Assembly: GCA_003599015.1 (NCBI GenBank)
Contig: QZIK01000120.1
Location: forward strand, 1 to 38,868
Direction of reading: 5' to 3'
Source of the DNA: Desulfobacteraceae bacterium
Lineage (GTDB): Bacteria; Desulfobacterota; DSM-4660; Desulfatiglandales; Desulfatiglandaceae
Length of the DNA stretch: 38,868 nucleotides
Below the pieces are notes generated by a model. That model was not told the DNA's origin, searched no databases, and saw only the letters and a program-made list of their open reading frames with translations. Positions 16,203 through 24,175 of this stretch are shown here, one piece after another. A program made the position numbers and the translations under genes. Positions within the stretch are counted from its first letter, which is position 1; each line of letters opens with the position of its first letter.

Positions 16203-17554
16203 TGGGCAGTATCTCGAGGGTGTTTGTTGCGAACCGCGGTGAAATTGCCCTGCGGATCATCCGTGCCTGCCGGGAGATGGGCATAGAATCGGTGTTGGGG
16301 GTATCGAATGTGGACAAGAATAGCCTGCCCGCCAAGATGGCCGACCGAGTGGTCTGCATCGGGCCCCATCCACCCCTGCAGAGCTACCTCAAAGTAGGGA
16401 CGCTCATTACCGCCGCCCTTGGCACCGGTGCGGATGCCATCCATCCAGGGTATGGCTTTCTCGCAGAGCAGCCGGAGTTGGGAGAAGCATGCATGCACAA
16501 CGGGCTCATCTTCATCGGTCCGAAACCGGAAAACATCCGGCAGATGGGGGACAAACTGGTCGCGAGGGAAATGGTCAGAGATCTCGGCGTCCCTGTCATT
16601 CCCGGTTCTGAACTGGTGCACGATGCGAAAGAGGCCGGTGCGATGGCTGAAAAGGTCGGGTTCCCTGTTCTTCTAAAAGCGGCGGCCGGCGGTGGCGGCA
16701 AAGGGATGAAGATGGTCAGGAACCCAAGCGAGTTGAAATCGGTCTTTGAAGAGGCTTCAGCCGAGGCCCGGGCCGCATTCGGGGATGACAGGATCTATAT
16801 CGAGCACCTGATCGCGAACGCTCGGCACATCGAGGTCCAGATCCTTGCAGACCGGTATGGAAATGTGATTCACCTGTTTGAGCGTGATTGTTCGCTGCAG
16901 CGCCGGTATCAAAAGATGGTGGAGGAAGCCCCATCTCCTGCGGTAACGTCCGATATGCGTGAAAAAATCACACAGGCGGCGGTCGCCATTGCACAACATG
17001 TCAACTACGAGAATGCGGGCACTATCGAAATGGTTCTGGACCAGGATCAGGGAAAATTTTACTTCCTTGAGATGAACACGCGAATCCAGGTTGAACATCC
17101 TGTGACAGAAATGATCACCGGTAAGGACCTTGTCAAGGAACAGATTCGAATCGCGTCCGGAAACCCGATCAGTTTCACCCAGGAAGAAATTTCCATTAAG
17201 GGGCACGCCGTTGAATGCCGAATCAATGCCGAGAAACCTGACGCTAATTTCATGCCGCACCCTGGTCGGATTTTGAGCTGGACCCCACCGGAAGGACATG
17301 GAATTCGAATTGATAGCCACTGTTATTCAGGTTATTTCGTGCCGCCCTATTATGATTCCCTTCTTGCCAAACTGATCACAACGGGAGTCAACCGTTCCAA
17401 GGCCATTCATCGCATGGAGGACGCCCTTGCGAATTTTGATGTCAAAGGTGTGGAAACCACGATCCCCTTTTACCGGAAGGTCATGAACCATCCGGATTAT
17501 CTGAATGGACGGATACATACGCGGTGGGTAGAGGAGGTCTTCCTGAACCGGTGA
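16202..17554 (+). CDS. accC: biotin carboxylase
   Basis: This 450-aa biotin carboxylase uses ATP and bicarbonate to carboxylate biotin on the carrier protein. The ATP-grasp features are intact: the glycine-rich loop KAAAGGGGKGMKMV, HIEVQILAD, ERDCSLQRRYQK and EMNTRIQVEHPVTE. The C-terminal domain is of normal length. It is encoded immediately after BCCP with a one-base overlap and completes the three-component enzyme. Because the carboxyltransferase is not of the AccA/AccD type, the enzyme is unlikely to be the housekeeping acetyl-CoA carboxylase. Confidence 0.95.
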   Translation: MGSISRVFVANRGEIALRIIRACREMGIESVLGVSNVDKNSLPAKMADRVVCIGPHPPLQSYLKVGTLITAALGTGADAIHPGYGFLAEQPELGEACMHNGLIFIGPKPENIRQMGDKLVAREMVRDLGVPVIPGSELVHDAKEAGAMAEKVGFPVLLKAAAGGGGKGMKMVRNPSELKSVFEEASAEARAAFGDDRIYIEHLIANARHIEVQILADRYGNVIHLFERDCSLQRRYQKMVEEAPSPAVTSDMREKITQAAVAIAQHVNYENAGTIEMVLDQDQGKFYFLEMNTRIQVEHPVTEMITGKDLVKEQIRIASGNPISFTQEEISIKGHAVECRINAEKPDANFMPHPGRILSWTPPEGHGIRIDSHCYSGYFVPPYYDSLLAKLITTGVNRSKAIHRMEDALANFDVKGVETTIPFYRKVMNHPDYLNGRIHTRWVEEVFLNR

Positions 17555-17589
17555 GGCAGCGGGTTCCAACTGTCCAGAGTGGCTGCCTC
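17553..17589. other. hairpin at the 3' end of accC
   Basis: GAGGCAGC and GCTGCCTC form an 8-base GC-rich stem around 21 bases and overlap the accC stop codon. No T-run follows. It may protect or process the transcript rather than terminate it. A second small hairpin, TCTCC-GAAA-GGAGA, lies at 17624-17637. Confidence 0.4.
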
Positions 17590-17654
17590 GCTGAGCCTGA
17601 GATCCAAAACTCGGAAGTGGGAATCTCCGAAAGGAGACGTTTAGAGGTCATCTC

Positions 17655-18500
17655 ATGTCTATTGTTACCATAACGACAGGGTTTTACGGGAAAGGCCAGG
17701 AAGTCGCAGAGAAAGTCGCAAGCAGGCTCGACTATCGATGCATATCGAGAGAGACACTTCTCCATGCCTCGGACGGACTCAATCTCCCGGTATTAAGGGC
17801 CTTCCTGTCCTTTCGAAAAGGGCCTTCCGATATCGAGTTGACCAGCGCGGAGAAGGAAAAATACATCGCCGGCGTTCAGCTTCTGCTGTTGAGCGATTAT
17901 CAGAAGGACAATGTCGTCCACCATGGCATGGCAGGCCACTTCATTGTCAGGGGAGTCGAACATGGTCTGAAGGTCTTGATTATGCAGGATATCGAGGACC
18001 GGATGCGGTCTTGCATGGAGCAGGAGGGATTGTCCCGTAAAGATGCCTTGATCTATCTGAAGGAGAGAGACCATCCCCTTATCGAATGGGGGTTTCATCT
18101 ATACGGTATTCATCCCTGGGATTCAGACCTCTATGACTTGGCTATCCACCTCAAAAGGATCTCCGTTGATGCTGCGGTGGATATGATCTGCCGCACCGTC
18201 GCGCTCGACGTTTTCCAGACAACACCAGGATCCCAACGGCATGTCGATGACCTTCTCCTTGCTGCCAGGGCAAAGTGGGAGATCAGGGATATCAATCCCT
18301 ATGCGGACGTCTCGGCTCATGATGGTTCACTAACCGTAAGGGCTGTCCTGGACGGTGCGTCAGGCACATCTGTTGAAGAAAGAGACCGACTCACCGAGGA
18401 GATACAAGCGGCTGTAACAAAAATCCCTGGCGTAACGGAAGTCAGGATCGATGCAGCATTGTATCCGATAAGGGATATGGTGGAGGAAGGAACGCCATGA
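17655..18500 (+). CDS. cytidylate-kinase-like family protein
   Basis: This 281-aa protein starts with the cytidylate-kinase-like fold (residues 1-190: ITTGFYGKGQEVAEKVASRL, then CISRETLL). The Gly-rich loop is present, but the classic G-K-S/T is replaced by G-K-G-Q, as in this P-loop-like family generally, so nucleotide kinase activity is doubtful. The last roughly 85 residues resemble a BON-like fold (LTVRAVLDG, IPGVTEVRID). It overlaps the activase gene by 4 bases (ATGA), which suggests that the two are made together. Its role is unknown; a helper of activase or cofactor handling is inference from position. Confidence 0.8.
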   Translation: MSIVTITTGFYGKGQEVAEKVASRLDYRCISRETLLHASDGLNLPVLRAFLSFRKGPSDIELTSAEKEKYIAGVQLLLLSDYQKDNVVHHGMAGHFIVRGVEHGLKVLIMQDIEDRMRSCMEQEGLSRKDALIYLKERDHPLIEWGFHLYGIHPWDSDLYDLAIHLKRISVDAAVDMICRTVALDVFQTTPGSQRHVDDLLLAARAKWEIRDINPYADVSAHDGSLTVRAVLDGASGTSVEERDRLTEEIQAAVTKIPGVTEVRIDAALYPIRDMVEEGTP

Positions 18501-19285
18501 CTATTGTCGCCGGCTGTGATGTAGGCTCGATTACCGGCAAAACCGTCATTTTGGATGGGGGCGAGATCATTTCGTCCAGTGTCGTACCCTCTCGACCCCT
18601 GCCTGCCAGAACAGCCGCTGATACCATGGGCCAGGCCCTTGAGAAGGTGGGTCTCGACCTCAAAGACGTGAAGTATGTGGTGGGGACCGGCTACGGAAGG
18701 GTTAAAATTCCCTTTGCAAACAAGACGGTTTCGGAAATTGCCTGCCATGCCAAGGGAGCCGCATGTCTGATGGGGACAGCCGGAACCCTTATCGACATCG
18801 GCGGACAGGACTGTAAGGCAATTGCTCTGGATGAAAAGGTCCGGGGGAAGGTTAAGAGTTTTGTCATGAACGACAAATGCGCGGCAGGGACCGGGAGATT
18901 CCTCGAGGTTATGGCCGCGGTTTTTGAAATCAATGTCGATGAGATGGGTCCGCTGGCTGTCCAAGCCAAGAAGATCGTCCCCATATCCAGTCAGTGCAGT
19001 GTTTTCGCCGAGAGTGAAGTGATCAGCCTCATTGCCGAAGAAAACGATCGAGCGGATATCTTGGCAGGCGTTTGTGATTCCGCGGCAGGCAGGATTATCT
19101 CTCTGGTAGGCAGGGTCGGGCTGAGAGAAGACGTCATTATTTCAGGTGGGGTCGGTAAAAATATCGGCGTGGTCAGGGCAATAGAGAGAAGACTGGGCAT
19201 TGAAATGAAGCGTCTGCCGGGTGATCCACAGATCGTTGGGGCCCTGGGCGCGGCTATCATCGCCCAGGAAATGAGCCTTAAATAG
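18497..19285 (+). CDS. hgdC: ATP-dependent activase of 2-hydroxyacyl-CoA dehydratase, HgdC type
   Basis: This 262-aa protein of the BadF/BadG/BcrA/HgdC ATPase family forms a homodimer with one [4Fe-4S] cluster in known HgdC. Using ATP, it delivers one low-potential electron to the dehydratase. The ASKHA nucleotide-binding start is GCDVGSITGKTVIL. The cluster cysteines are C128 (CAAGTGRFLEVMA) and C167 (SSQCSVFAESEVIS), matching C127 and C166 of the Acidaminococcus enzyme in position. Length is normal for HgdC and much shorter than BcrA. The sequence context of the cluster is HgdC-like rather than benzoyl-CoA-reductase-like. It is the only activase in the window, although three dehydratase pairs are present. 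Confidence 0.94.
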   Translation: MTIVAGCDVGSITGKTVILDGGEIISSSVVPSRPLPARTAADTMGQALEKVGLDLKDVKYVVGTGYGRVKIPFANKTVSEIACHAKGAACLMGTAGTLIDIGGQDCKAIALDEKVRGKVKSFVMNDKCAAGTGRFLEVMAAVFEINVDEMGPLAVQAKKIVPISSQCSVFAESEVISLIAEENDRADILAGVCDSAAGRIISLVGRVGLREDVIISGGVGKNIGVVRAIERRLGIEMKRLPGDPQIVGALGAAIIAQEMSLK

Positions 19286-19311
19286 GCGGCATTGATTAAA
19301 AGGAAATCAGT

Positions 19312-19360
19312 TCAGCCATTCTGAGTGCCTGAATGACCTCTGACCCAATCGAATGGCTGA
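19312..19360 (+). promoter_or_regulatory. 10-base inverted repeat ahead of the CooC-like gene
   Basis: TCAGCCATTC (19312-19321) and GAATGGCTGA (19351-19360) are perfectly complementary, with 29 bases between. The 3' arm ends directly against GGAG, the ribosome site for the ATG at 19371, so folding could limit translation. Confidence 0.4.
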
Positions 19361-19370
19361 GGAGAGAAGG

Positions 19371-20165
19371 ATGACGGATAAGGGATACAAAGACGGGATA
19401 TTCCCGACAAGCAGACTGAGAATAGCGGTTACCGGCAAGGGGGGCGTAGGCAAGACCATTATTTCGGCGTTGATAAGTCGGGTTCTGAGCCGTCAAGGGA
19501 GAAAGATCCTCCTGGTGGATGCAGACCCCGCGATGGGGCTCTCGTACATTCTGGGCGCGGAAACAGATCGAAGCGTCGGATCCTTTCGGGACAGGGTCAT
19601 CTCGGAGCCCCAGCTCAAGAGGGAGCTGGGCAGTGTTCGCATAAAAGATGTACTGATCAGAGAAGCCCTGGTCAAACTGCATGATGCTGAACTGTTGATT
19701 ATGGGAAAAGAAGAGAGTTCAGAGTGCTATTGCGGCGTGAACAGCGTCTTGAAATACGGCATCGGTTCTATCGCCAGCGATTATGATGTCATGCTGATTG
19801 ATTGTGAAGCCGGCCTTGAGCAGATTCACAGAAGGGTTCTCAACACGGTGGACACACTGTTTGTTGTCACGGATATGTCTGTAAGGGGGATGAAGACCGC
19901 TATCCAGATAAAAAAAATCGTTGAATCCGGATCGGCCATTGAGGATTGCCAGAGATTTGGCTTGATCTTGAACAGAATGAAGGGCGATGCCGCTCCTCTG
20001 CTCACAATGGCCGAAGAAGTCGGATTGGAGGTTTTTGGATCGATTCCGGAAGACGATCATGTGACCTCCCTCGATAGGGAAGGTCTCCCCATCGACAACC
20101 TTTCTGAAATGTCGAGCAGTCTTGGGGCAGTTCGTCGCATATTGAGTTCTCTGAACCTGTTTTGA
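19371..20165 (+). CDS. CooC-like P-loop ATPase with CxC metal-binding motif
   Basis: This 264-aa MinD/ParA-superfamily protein has deviant Walker A GKGGVGKT at 22-29, LLVDADPAM (48-56) and LIDCEAGLE (142-150). A CxC (C119-Y-C121, in SSECYCGVNS) matches the dimer-interface cysteines by which CooC binds nickel for carbon monoxide dehydrogenase maturation. No CO dehydrogenase gene is in this window. The gene lies between the activase and an acyl-CoA dehydrogenase, so a metal or cluster insertion role for the dehydratase system is possible but unproven. The start at 19371 is chosen for GGAGAGAAGG; an ATG at 19353 is also in frame. Confidence 0.85.
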   Translation: MTDKGYKDGIFPTSRLRIAVTGKGGVGKTIISALISRVLSRQGRKILLVDADPAMGLSYILGAETDRSVGSFRDRVISEPQLKRELGSVRIKDVLIREALVKLHDAELLIMGKEESSECYCGVNSVLKYGIGSIASDYDVMLIDCEAGLEQIHRRVLNTVDTLFVVTDMSVRGMKTAIQIKKIVESGSAIEDCQRFGLILNRMKGDAAPLLTMAEEVGLEVFGSIPEDDHVTSLDREGLPIDNLSEMSSSLGAVRRILSSLNLF

Positions 20166-20216
20166 AAGTTATGGCCTTTTGGTTTCACCCTCGAGCAGAG
20201 AAAAGGAAATAGAGAA

Positions 20217-21575
20217 ATGGCTTACAGCGAAAGATATGCATGGTTGCGAATAGAACGTAAGTTTCGTCCGTGGCTGAATGACGAAGAGATGGATATGGTC
20301 CGAAGTGTACGAGACTATATGCAGGAAAAGGTCAAACCAAGGGTGTGGGATCTGGAAGGCGCACATCATGACCGGGATTGGGACTCTGCATGGAACACCT
20401 TCGTTCAATTTGGTGCAGACCTTGCTCGGCTGGGTTACCTGCAAGCAGGCATTCCTGAGTCCTATGGAGGGTTGGGGCTTTCTCTTCCCTGTCAATTGGC
20501 CATGGGGGAAGAGATCGGCAGGGTTGACGGTTCTTTCTCTTCCCTCATCAATAAGGCCAACTGGGTGTCAGGCCCCATCTTCCGCTCTCCCAACGAGGTT
20601 CTCAAAAAGTTGATGGTGGAGAAACTCTGTAAGGGCGATTTCTACACGGGCGCCGTCTGCTTCACCGAACCCCAGGGCGGCGTCAATATCGAAGACATCA
20701 CCCAGCGGGGACGCGCCGCACTGGTCACCGCCATCCAGAAGGGGAATGAATACGTGATCAACGGGCAGAAGATTTTCCCCGGTCCGTCAGGGCCAGCCGA
20801 AGTTTTTCAAAGAGAAGGATCAAAAGGGCATATTGGCTACCTTGTCGTAGCCAACACGGAACCTGACAGGGACAAACGAACCTGGGAATCCATCGGCCTT
20901 TTCTACGTACCGCCTGATGCTGAAGGCCTCTCGTTTTCCCAGCCTTACCAAAAGATGGGGTGCACGTTGGACAGAAACTGCGAGATCAATTTCGACGACG
21001 TCTGCATACCCAAGGAATATCGGGTCGGAGGACCGGGCTTGGATGCGGCGCTGTTCTACTCCGTCATTCTTGCAGGTTCACGCATTGGAATCGCGGCTCG
21101 CATGACGGGAGGCACCGTAGGGCTTTTCGAAAAGGCCCTGGATCAGTCGGGCGTTCGTGAGATCGAGGGCAGACCCCTTCGAGAGTATTCCTTGTGGGCC
21201 GCGGTTCTCGGTGAAATGGCCAGCCGAATCGTTGCATCCAGGGCATCCTACTTCTACGCTGCCCATACGGTCATGAATCCGGCCGTTTATGGAAATTTCT
21301 GGGACCAGGATGGCCCCCACGGGATCTGCTCGGGGGCTAAGGAGGAAGCCTCCCGCAATTTCAGATGGGTGGGAGACCGAACCATGGAGATCTTTGGAGC
21401 TCAAGGCTATATGTGTGAATTCGGGGTAGAAAAAATAATCAGGGACGGGGAAATGGGTGTGCTTGCGCCGGGAGGGGCCCAAAGAGACAAATTGGATGCG
21501 GCGCTCTGTTTCTTCCCCCGCACCTGGTCCGGCAGAGCCGACGGGTTACATCGATGGAGGCCGCCAATGCCTTAG
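20217..21575 (+). CDS. acyl-CoA dehydrogenase family protein
   Basis: This 452-aa flavoprotein has the acyl-CoA dehydrogenase domains in order: an N-terminal helical domain (about 20-140), a beta domain starting with CFTEPQGG (148-155) and a C-terminal helical domain with FGAQGYMCEFGVEKIIRD (393-410). At the place of the usual catalytic glutamate (E-G-T in medium-chain enzymes) it reads L-A-P-G-G (P418), and the alternative isovaleryl-type position also lacks Glu. An unusual base or a different reaction is likely, as in 1,4-dehydrogenations of cyclic acyl-CoAs that use Asp. Electron acceptor and substrate are unknown. It stands between the CooC-like gene and the first dehydratase pair. Confidence 0.9.
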   Translation: MAYSERYAWLRIERKFRPWLNDEEMDMVRSVRDYMQEKVKPRVWDLEGAHHDRDWDSAWNTFVQFGADLARLGYLQAGIPESYGGLGLSLPCQLAMGEEIGRVDGSFSSLINKANWVSGPIFRSPNEVLKKLMVEKLCKGDFYTGAVCFTEPQGGVNIEDITQRGRAALVTAIQKGNEYVINGQKIFPGPSGPAEVFQREGSKGHIGYLVVANTEPDRDKRTWESIGLFYVPPDAEGLSFSQPYQKMGCTLDRNCEINFDDVCIPKEYRVGGPGLDAALFYSVILAGSRIGIAARMTGGTVGLFEKALDQSGVREIEGRPLREYSLWAAVLGEMASRIVASRASYFYAAHTVMNPAVYGNFWDQDGPHGICSGAKEEASRNFRWVGDRTMEIFGAQGYMCEFGVEKIIRDGEMGVLAPGGAQRDKLDAALCFFPRTWSGRADGLHRWRPPMP

Positions 21576-21631
21576 TTGATGTGCTACGGTCTGCTTGATC
21601 CCAGCCCACCTGCGAAAAAAAGGAGTTGACG

Positions 21632-22762
21632 ATGGAAGTTCTCGATCAGTTGGAGGCCTTAGCCTCTGAAAATCCCAATTCAGCGGCCAAGGCGTGGAAG
21701 GATGACGGCAAAAAGATTGTCGGGTACTGGTGCTCCTATGTTCCCCAGGAGCTGATGCACGCAGCCCATGTATTTCCCTACCGCATCAGAGGCACCGGCG
21801 CGAGGAGTACCGGAAGGGCCGACGTGTACATGGCCGCTGTCTGCAACTGCACTTATCCTCGTGCTGCCCTCGAGCTTGCACTCGACGGAACCTATGATTT
21901 TATCGACGGCATGGTAGGAGCGAATGAATGCGATCACGGACGCCGGGCATACGAAATCTGGGTGGAAAAAAAGGGCATCCCGTTTCACCATTTCCTCTTT
22001 GTTCCACATAAGATCGATGACTCAGTGCTGGCGGAATTCCAGAAAGAGCTTCTCAAATTCAAGGTCCACCTTGAGAATCGCTTTCACACGTTCATCACAG
22101 ATGATGCGCTGTTCAAGTCCATCCGCCTCTATAATGAGAACCGGAGGCTGCTTAAGACGCTTCAGGAAGGCATGAAGAAAGAGCAGCCACTTATGAAGGG
22201 ATCTGAATTGAACACGGTGATTGTGGCGGGCGTTTGTACGCCTCCTGAGCAATATAATCAGCTCCTAAAACAGTTACTGGAGGACCTGAGACATCGCAAA
22301 CCGATGGACAGGCCAAGGGCCAGACTCATGATCTATGGCTGGATCGGAGATAATTCCGGGTTTCACAGGCTCGTGGAAGATGTGGGCGGACTGGTGGTTG
22401 CGGATAACTGCTGCTACGGCACGAGAGATTTCTGGGAACCCGTCGAAACTGATGGCGATCCTCTAAAAGGCATCGCACGGTCATATCTTTATCGCCCCAC
22501 ATGCGCCCGTATGATGGGCGAATTGAACAGCAGGCTTGCCTATGCGAAGAATATGATTCAGGAGTTCGCCGTGGACGGCGTCCTTATCACAAGACATCAG
22601 TTTTGCGACATTCATGGTTCAGAGGCTTTTTCACTGAAGCGGCACGAGAATGAGATGGGCGTCCCGTTTTCAGCCCCTTTGATTCAGGAATACCTCGGCG
22701 AAGATGCGGGGCGGTTGAAGACCCGCATCGAGGCCTTTATTGAACAGATAGAAAGTAATTAA
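21632..22762 (+). CDS. 2-hydroxyacyl-CoA dehydratase family subunit, small type (pair 1)
   Basis: This 376-aa protein belongs to the HgdB/HadC/BcrC family. Together with the larger subunit downstream it should form a [4Fe-4S] dehydratase or reductase that accepts an electron from the activase. Conserved cysteines are C34 (GYWCSYVP), C71 and C73 (VCNC), C100 (NECDHGRR), and later Cys in ADNCCYG and HQFCDIHG. The start at 21632 is chosen because AGGAG lies 6 bases before it; a TTG at 21626 is in frame. The partner follows after 16 bases. The substrate cannot be read from the sequence: known family members dehydrate 2-hydroxyacyl-CoAs or reduce benzoyl-CoA. Confidence 0.93.
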   Translation: MEVLDQLEALASENPNSAAKAWKDDGKKIVGYWCSYVPQELMHAAHVFPYRIRGTGARSTGRADVYMAAVCNCTYPRAALELALDGTYDFIDGMVGANECDHGRRAYEIWVEKKGIPFHHFLFVPHKIDDSVLAEFQKELLKFKVHLENRFHTFITDDALFKSIRLYNENRRLLKTLQEGMKKEQPLMKGSELNTVIVAGVCTPPEQYNQLLKQLLEDLRHRKPMDRPRARLMIYGWIGDNSGFHRLVEDVGGLVVADNCCYGTRDFWEPVETDGDPLKGIARSYLYRPTCARMMGELNSRLAYAKNMIQEFAVDGVLITRHQFCDIHGSEAFSLKRHENEMGVPFSAPLIQEYLGEDAGRLKTRIEAFIEQIESN

Positions 22763-22778
22763 ATTCGGGAGAAAAGGG

Positions 22779-24098
22779 ATGACATCCAAGAGAGATATTA
22801 TTTTCAAAGAGTTTGACTTTTCCAAAAAACCGGAACTCAAAACAGACCTGCTTCATACCATACAATATGCCATCAAATCGGCCATCTCCCAAAGGGATCC
22901 AGTCATGCAGTGGATCTGGCAGCCTTCCATCAACGCGATCGATGACATGTGTGCCGCAGCGGAAGATCCGACCGATGTGGTTCTTATAGGATTTAACCTG
23001 GCACCCGAAATGATCTATGCCATGGGATTGAAACCTGTTTGCCCGGAAGGCTTGTCATTCCTTTGCCCCACCGAGTATCTGATCCCTTATATCGACGAGT
23101 CCCACAAGGCATTCATCCCGGACCACCTCTGCTCTTTTCTTAGCGGTTCCATCGGAATGGCCATATCCAACGCCATACCCAAACCGGTGGCCATAGTCCA
23201 CACCTCTCAGCCCTGTGACAACTCCATCGCACAGAGCACCGCGTTGGCTGACTTTTATGGTGTGGAACCTTACATCATTGATTCACCTTATTACGACAAT
23301 GATGAAGCGTATGACTATTTCGCTGTGCAGATCAAAGAAGGCTTTCGTTATCTGGAACAGATGACAGGGAAAAAGCTCGATATCGACAGATTTCGCGAAG
23401 TCATGGCGCGATCCCAGCGGGCCCACGAACTGGTGCATGAGATCAATGAGCTCAAGAAAAGAAAGCCATGCCCGATACCGACGGGCGCGATCTTGCGCCA
23501 GCTGAGTATCGGGATGTACGGCCAGACCGGCAGCGAGCACCTGGTTCGCTGGCTGGAGAAACACCTTGAAGATGCTCGAGAGCGCGCCCATAAAGGAATC
23601 GGCGGGCAGCACGAGGAAAAGATCCGAACCGCCTGGATCTACGCATGGCCCAGTTTTGAATGGACTATATACGAATGGCTGGGAAAGAAATACGGGGCCA
23701 TTCCGGTGATATTTCAGGCGTCAGAGTATTTTTACACGCCGAAGAGCTCCGGGGATTTTGATGATCTGTGCAGGTCTCTGGCCATCCGGATCCTGAGTTG
23801 CCCCATGGGTAGATCGAGCCGGGGGCACCTAGATTATTTTGTACGCGATTCAGCCTATTGGTGCAAGGAATGGAGCATTGATGCGGCTATATTTGCGGGG
23901 CATCTCCAGTGCAAGGCCAACTGGTCCGTTGCCCAGATTACCAAGGAGGTCCTCATGGATGAACTGGGTGTCCCAATGCTCAGTTTTGTTGTGGATGCCC
24001 TGGATCCCCGCGTCACTTCCACGGAGCAGATGCTGGGGTATATCGAGCCCTTTCTTGAGATGGTCGCTGAAAACAAGGAGTTGGAAAAGATCGGTTGA
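22779..24098 (+). CDS. 2-hydroxyacyl-CoA dehydratase family subunit, large type (pair 1)
   Basis: This 439-aa protein is of the BcrB/HadB/HgdA type and partners the preceding gene. It starts with IIFKEFDFSKK. Cysteine positions shared with the other two large subunits here are HLCSFLSG, SQPCDNS and GHLQCKANW, and these are candidate cluster ligands. A CPIP loop and the DALDPRVTS segment are shared as well. The C-terminal half carries the flavodoxin-like EVLMDELGVP region typical of the family. It is followed by a palindrome and a candidate -24/-12 promoter in front of pair 2. Confidence 0.93.
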   Translation: MTSKRDIIFKEFDFSKKPELKTDLLHTIQYAIKSAISQRDPVMQWIWQPSINAIDDMCAAAEDPTDVVLIGFNLAPEMIYAMGLKPVCPEGLSFLCPTEYLIPYIDESHKAFIPDHLCSFLSGSIGMAISNAIPKPVAIVHTSQPCDNSIAQSTALADFYGVEPYIIDSPYYDNDEAYDYFAVQIKEGFRYLEQMTGKKLDIDRFREVMARSQRAHELVHEINELKKRKPCPIPTGAILRQLSIGMYGQTGSEHLVRWLEKHLEDARERAHKGIGGQHEEKIRTAWIYAWPSFEWTIYEWLGKKYGAIPVIFQASEYFYTPKSSGDFDDLCRSLAIRILSCPMGRSSRGHLDYFVRDSAYWCKEWSIDAAIFAGHLQCKANWSVAQITKEVLMDELGVPMLSFVVDALDPRVTSTEQMLGYIEPFLEMVAENKELEKIG

Positions 24099-24103
24099 TG
24101 AAG

Positions 24104-24120
24104 TGCCTCTGCCAGAGGCA
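24104..24120. other. 17-base perfect palindrome between dehydratase pairs 1 and 2
   Basis: TGCCTCTGCCAGAGGCA can fold into a 6-base stem with a 5-base loop. A run of six T lies 11 bases further on (24132-24137), too far for a classical terminator. It partly overlaps the candidate -24 element at 24116. Confidence 0.45.
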
Positions 24121-24131
24121 TTGTAGATGCT
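24116..24131 (+). promoter_or_regulatory. candidate internal sigma-54 promoter for pair 2
   Basis: AGGCATTGTAGATGCT has GG and GC separated by exactly 10 bases, with GGCAT at -24 and ATGCT at -12 (one mismatch to TTGCW). The next gene starts at 24176. Confidence 0.35.
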
Positions 24132-24143
24132 ATTTTTTAAGAG
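24126..24143 (+). repeat. 18-base repeat, copy 2
   Basis: It is identical to the stretch at 7175-7192. Here it overlaps the -12 part of the candidate sigma-54 promoter and runs into the leader of the pair 2 genes. Confidence 0.45.
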
Positions 24144-24175
24144 AAAATTGTTAGAGAGCAGACAGGGGATTCACC

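Noticed and set aside
24104-24140. Intrinsic terminator after dehydratase pair 1
   Set aside because: The T-run is 11 bases from the hairpin, too far for a classical terminator, and co-directional genes continue at once.
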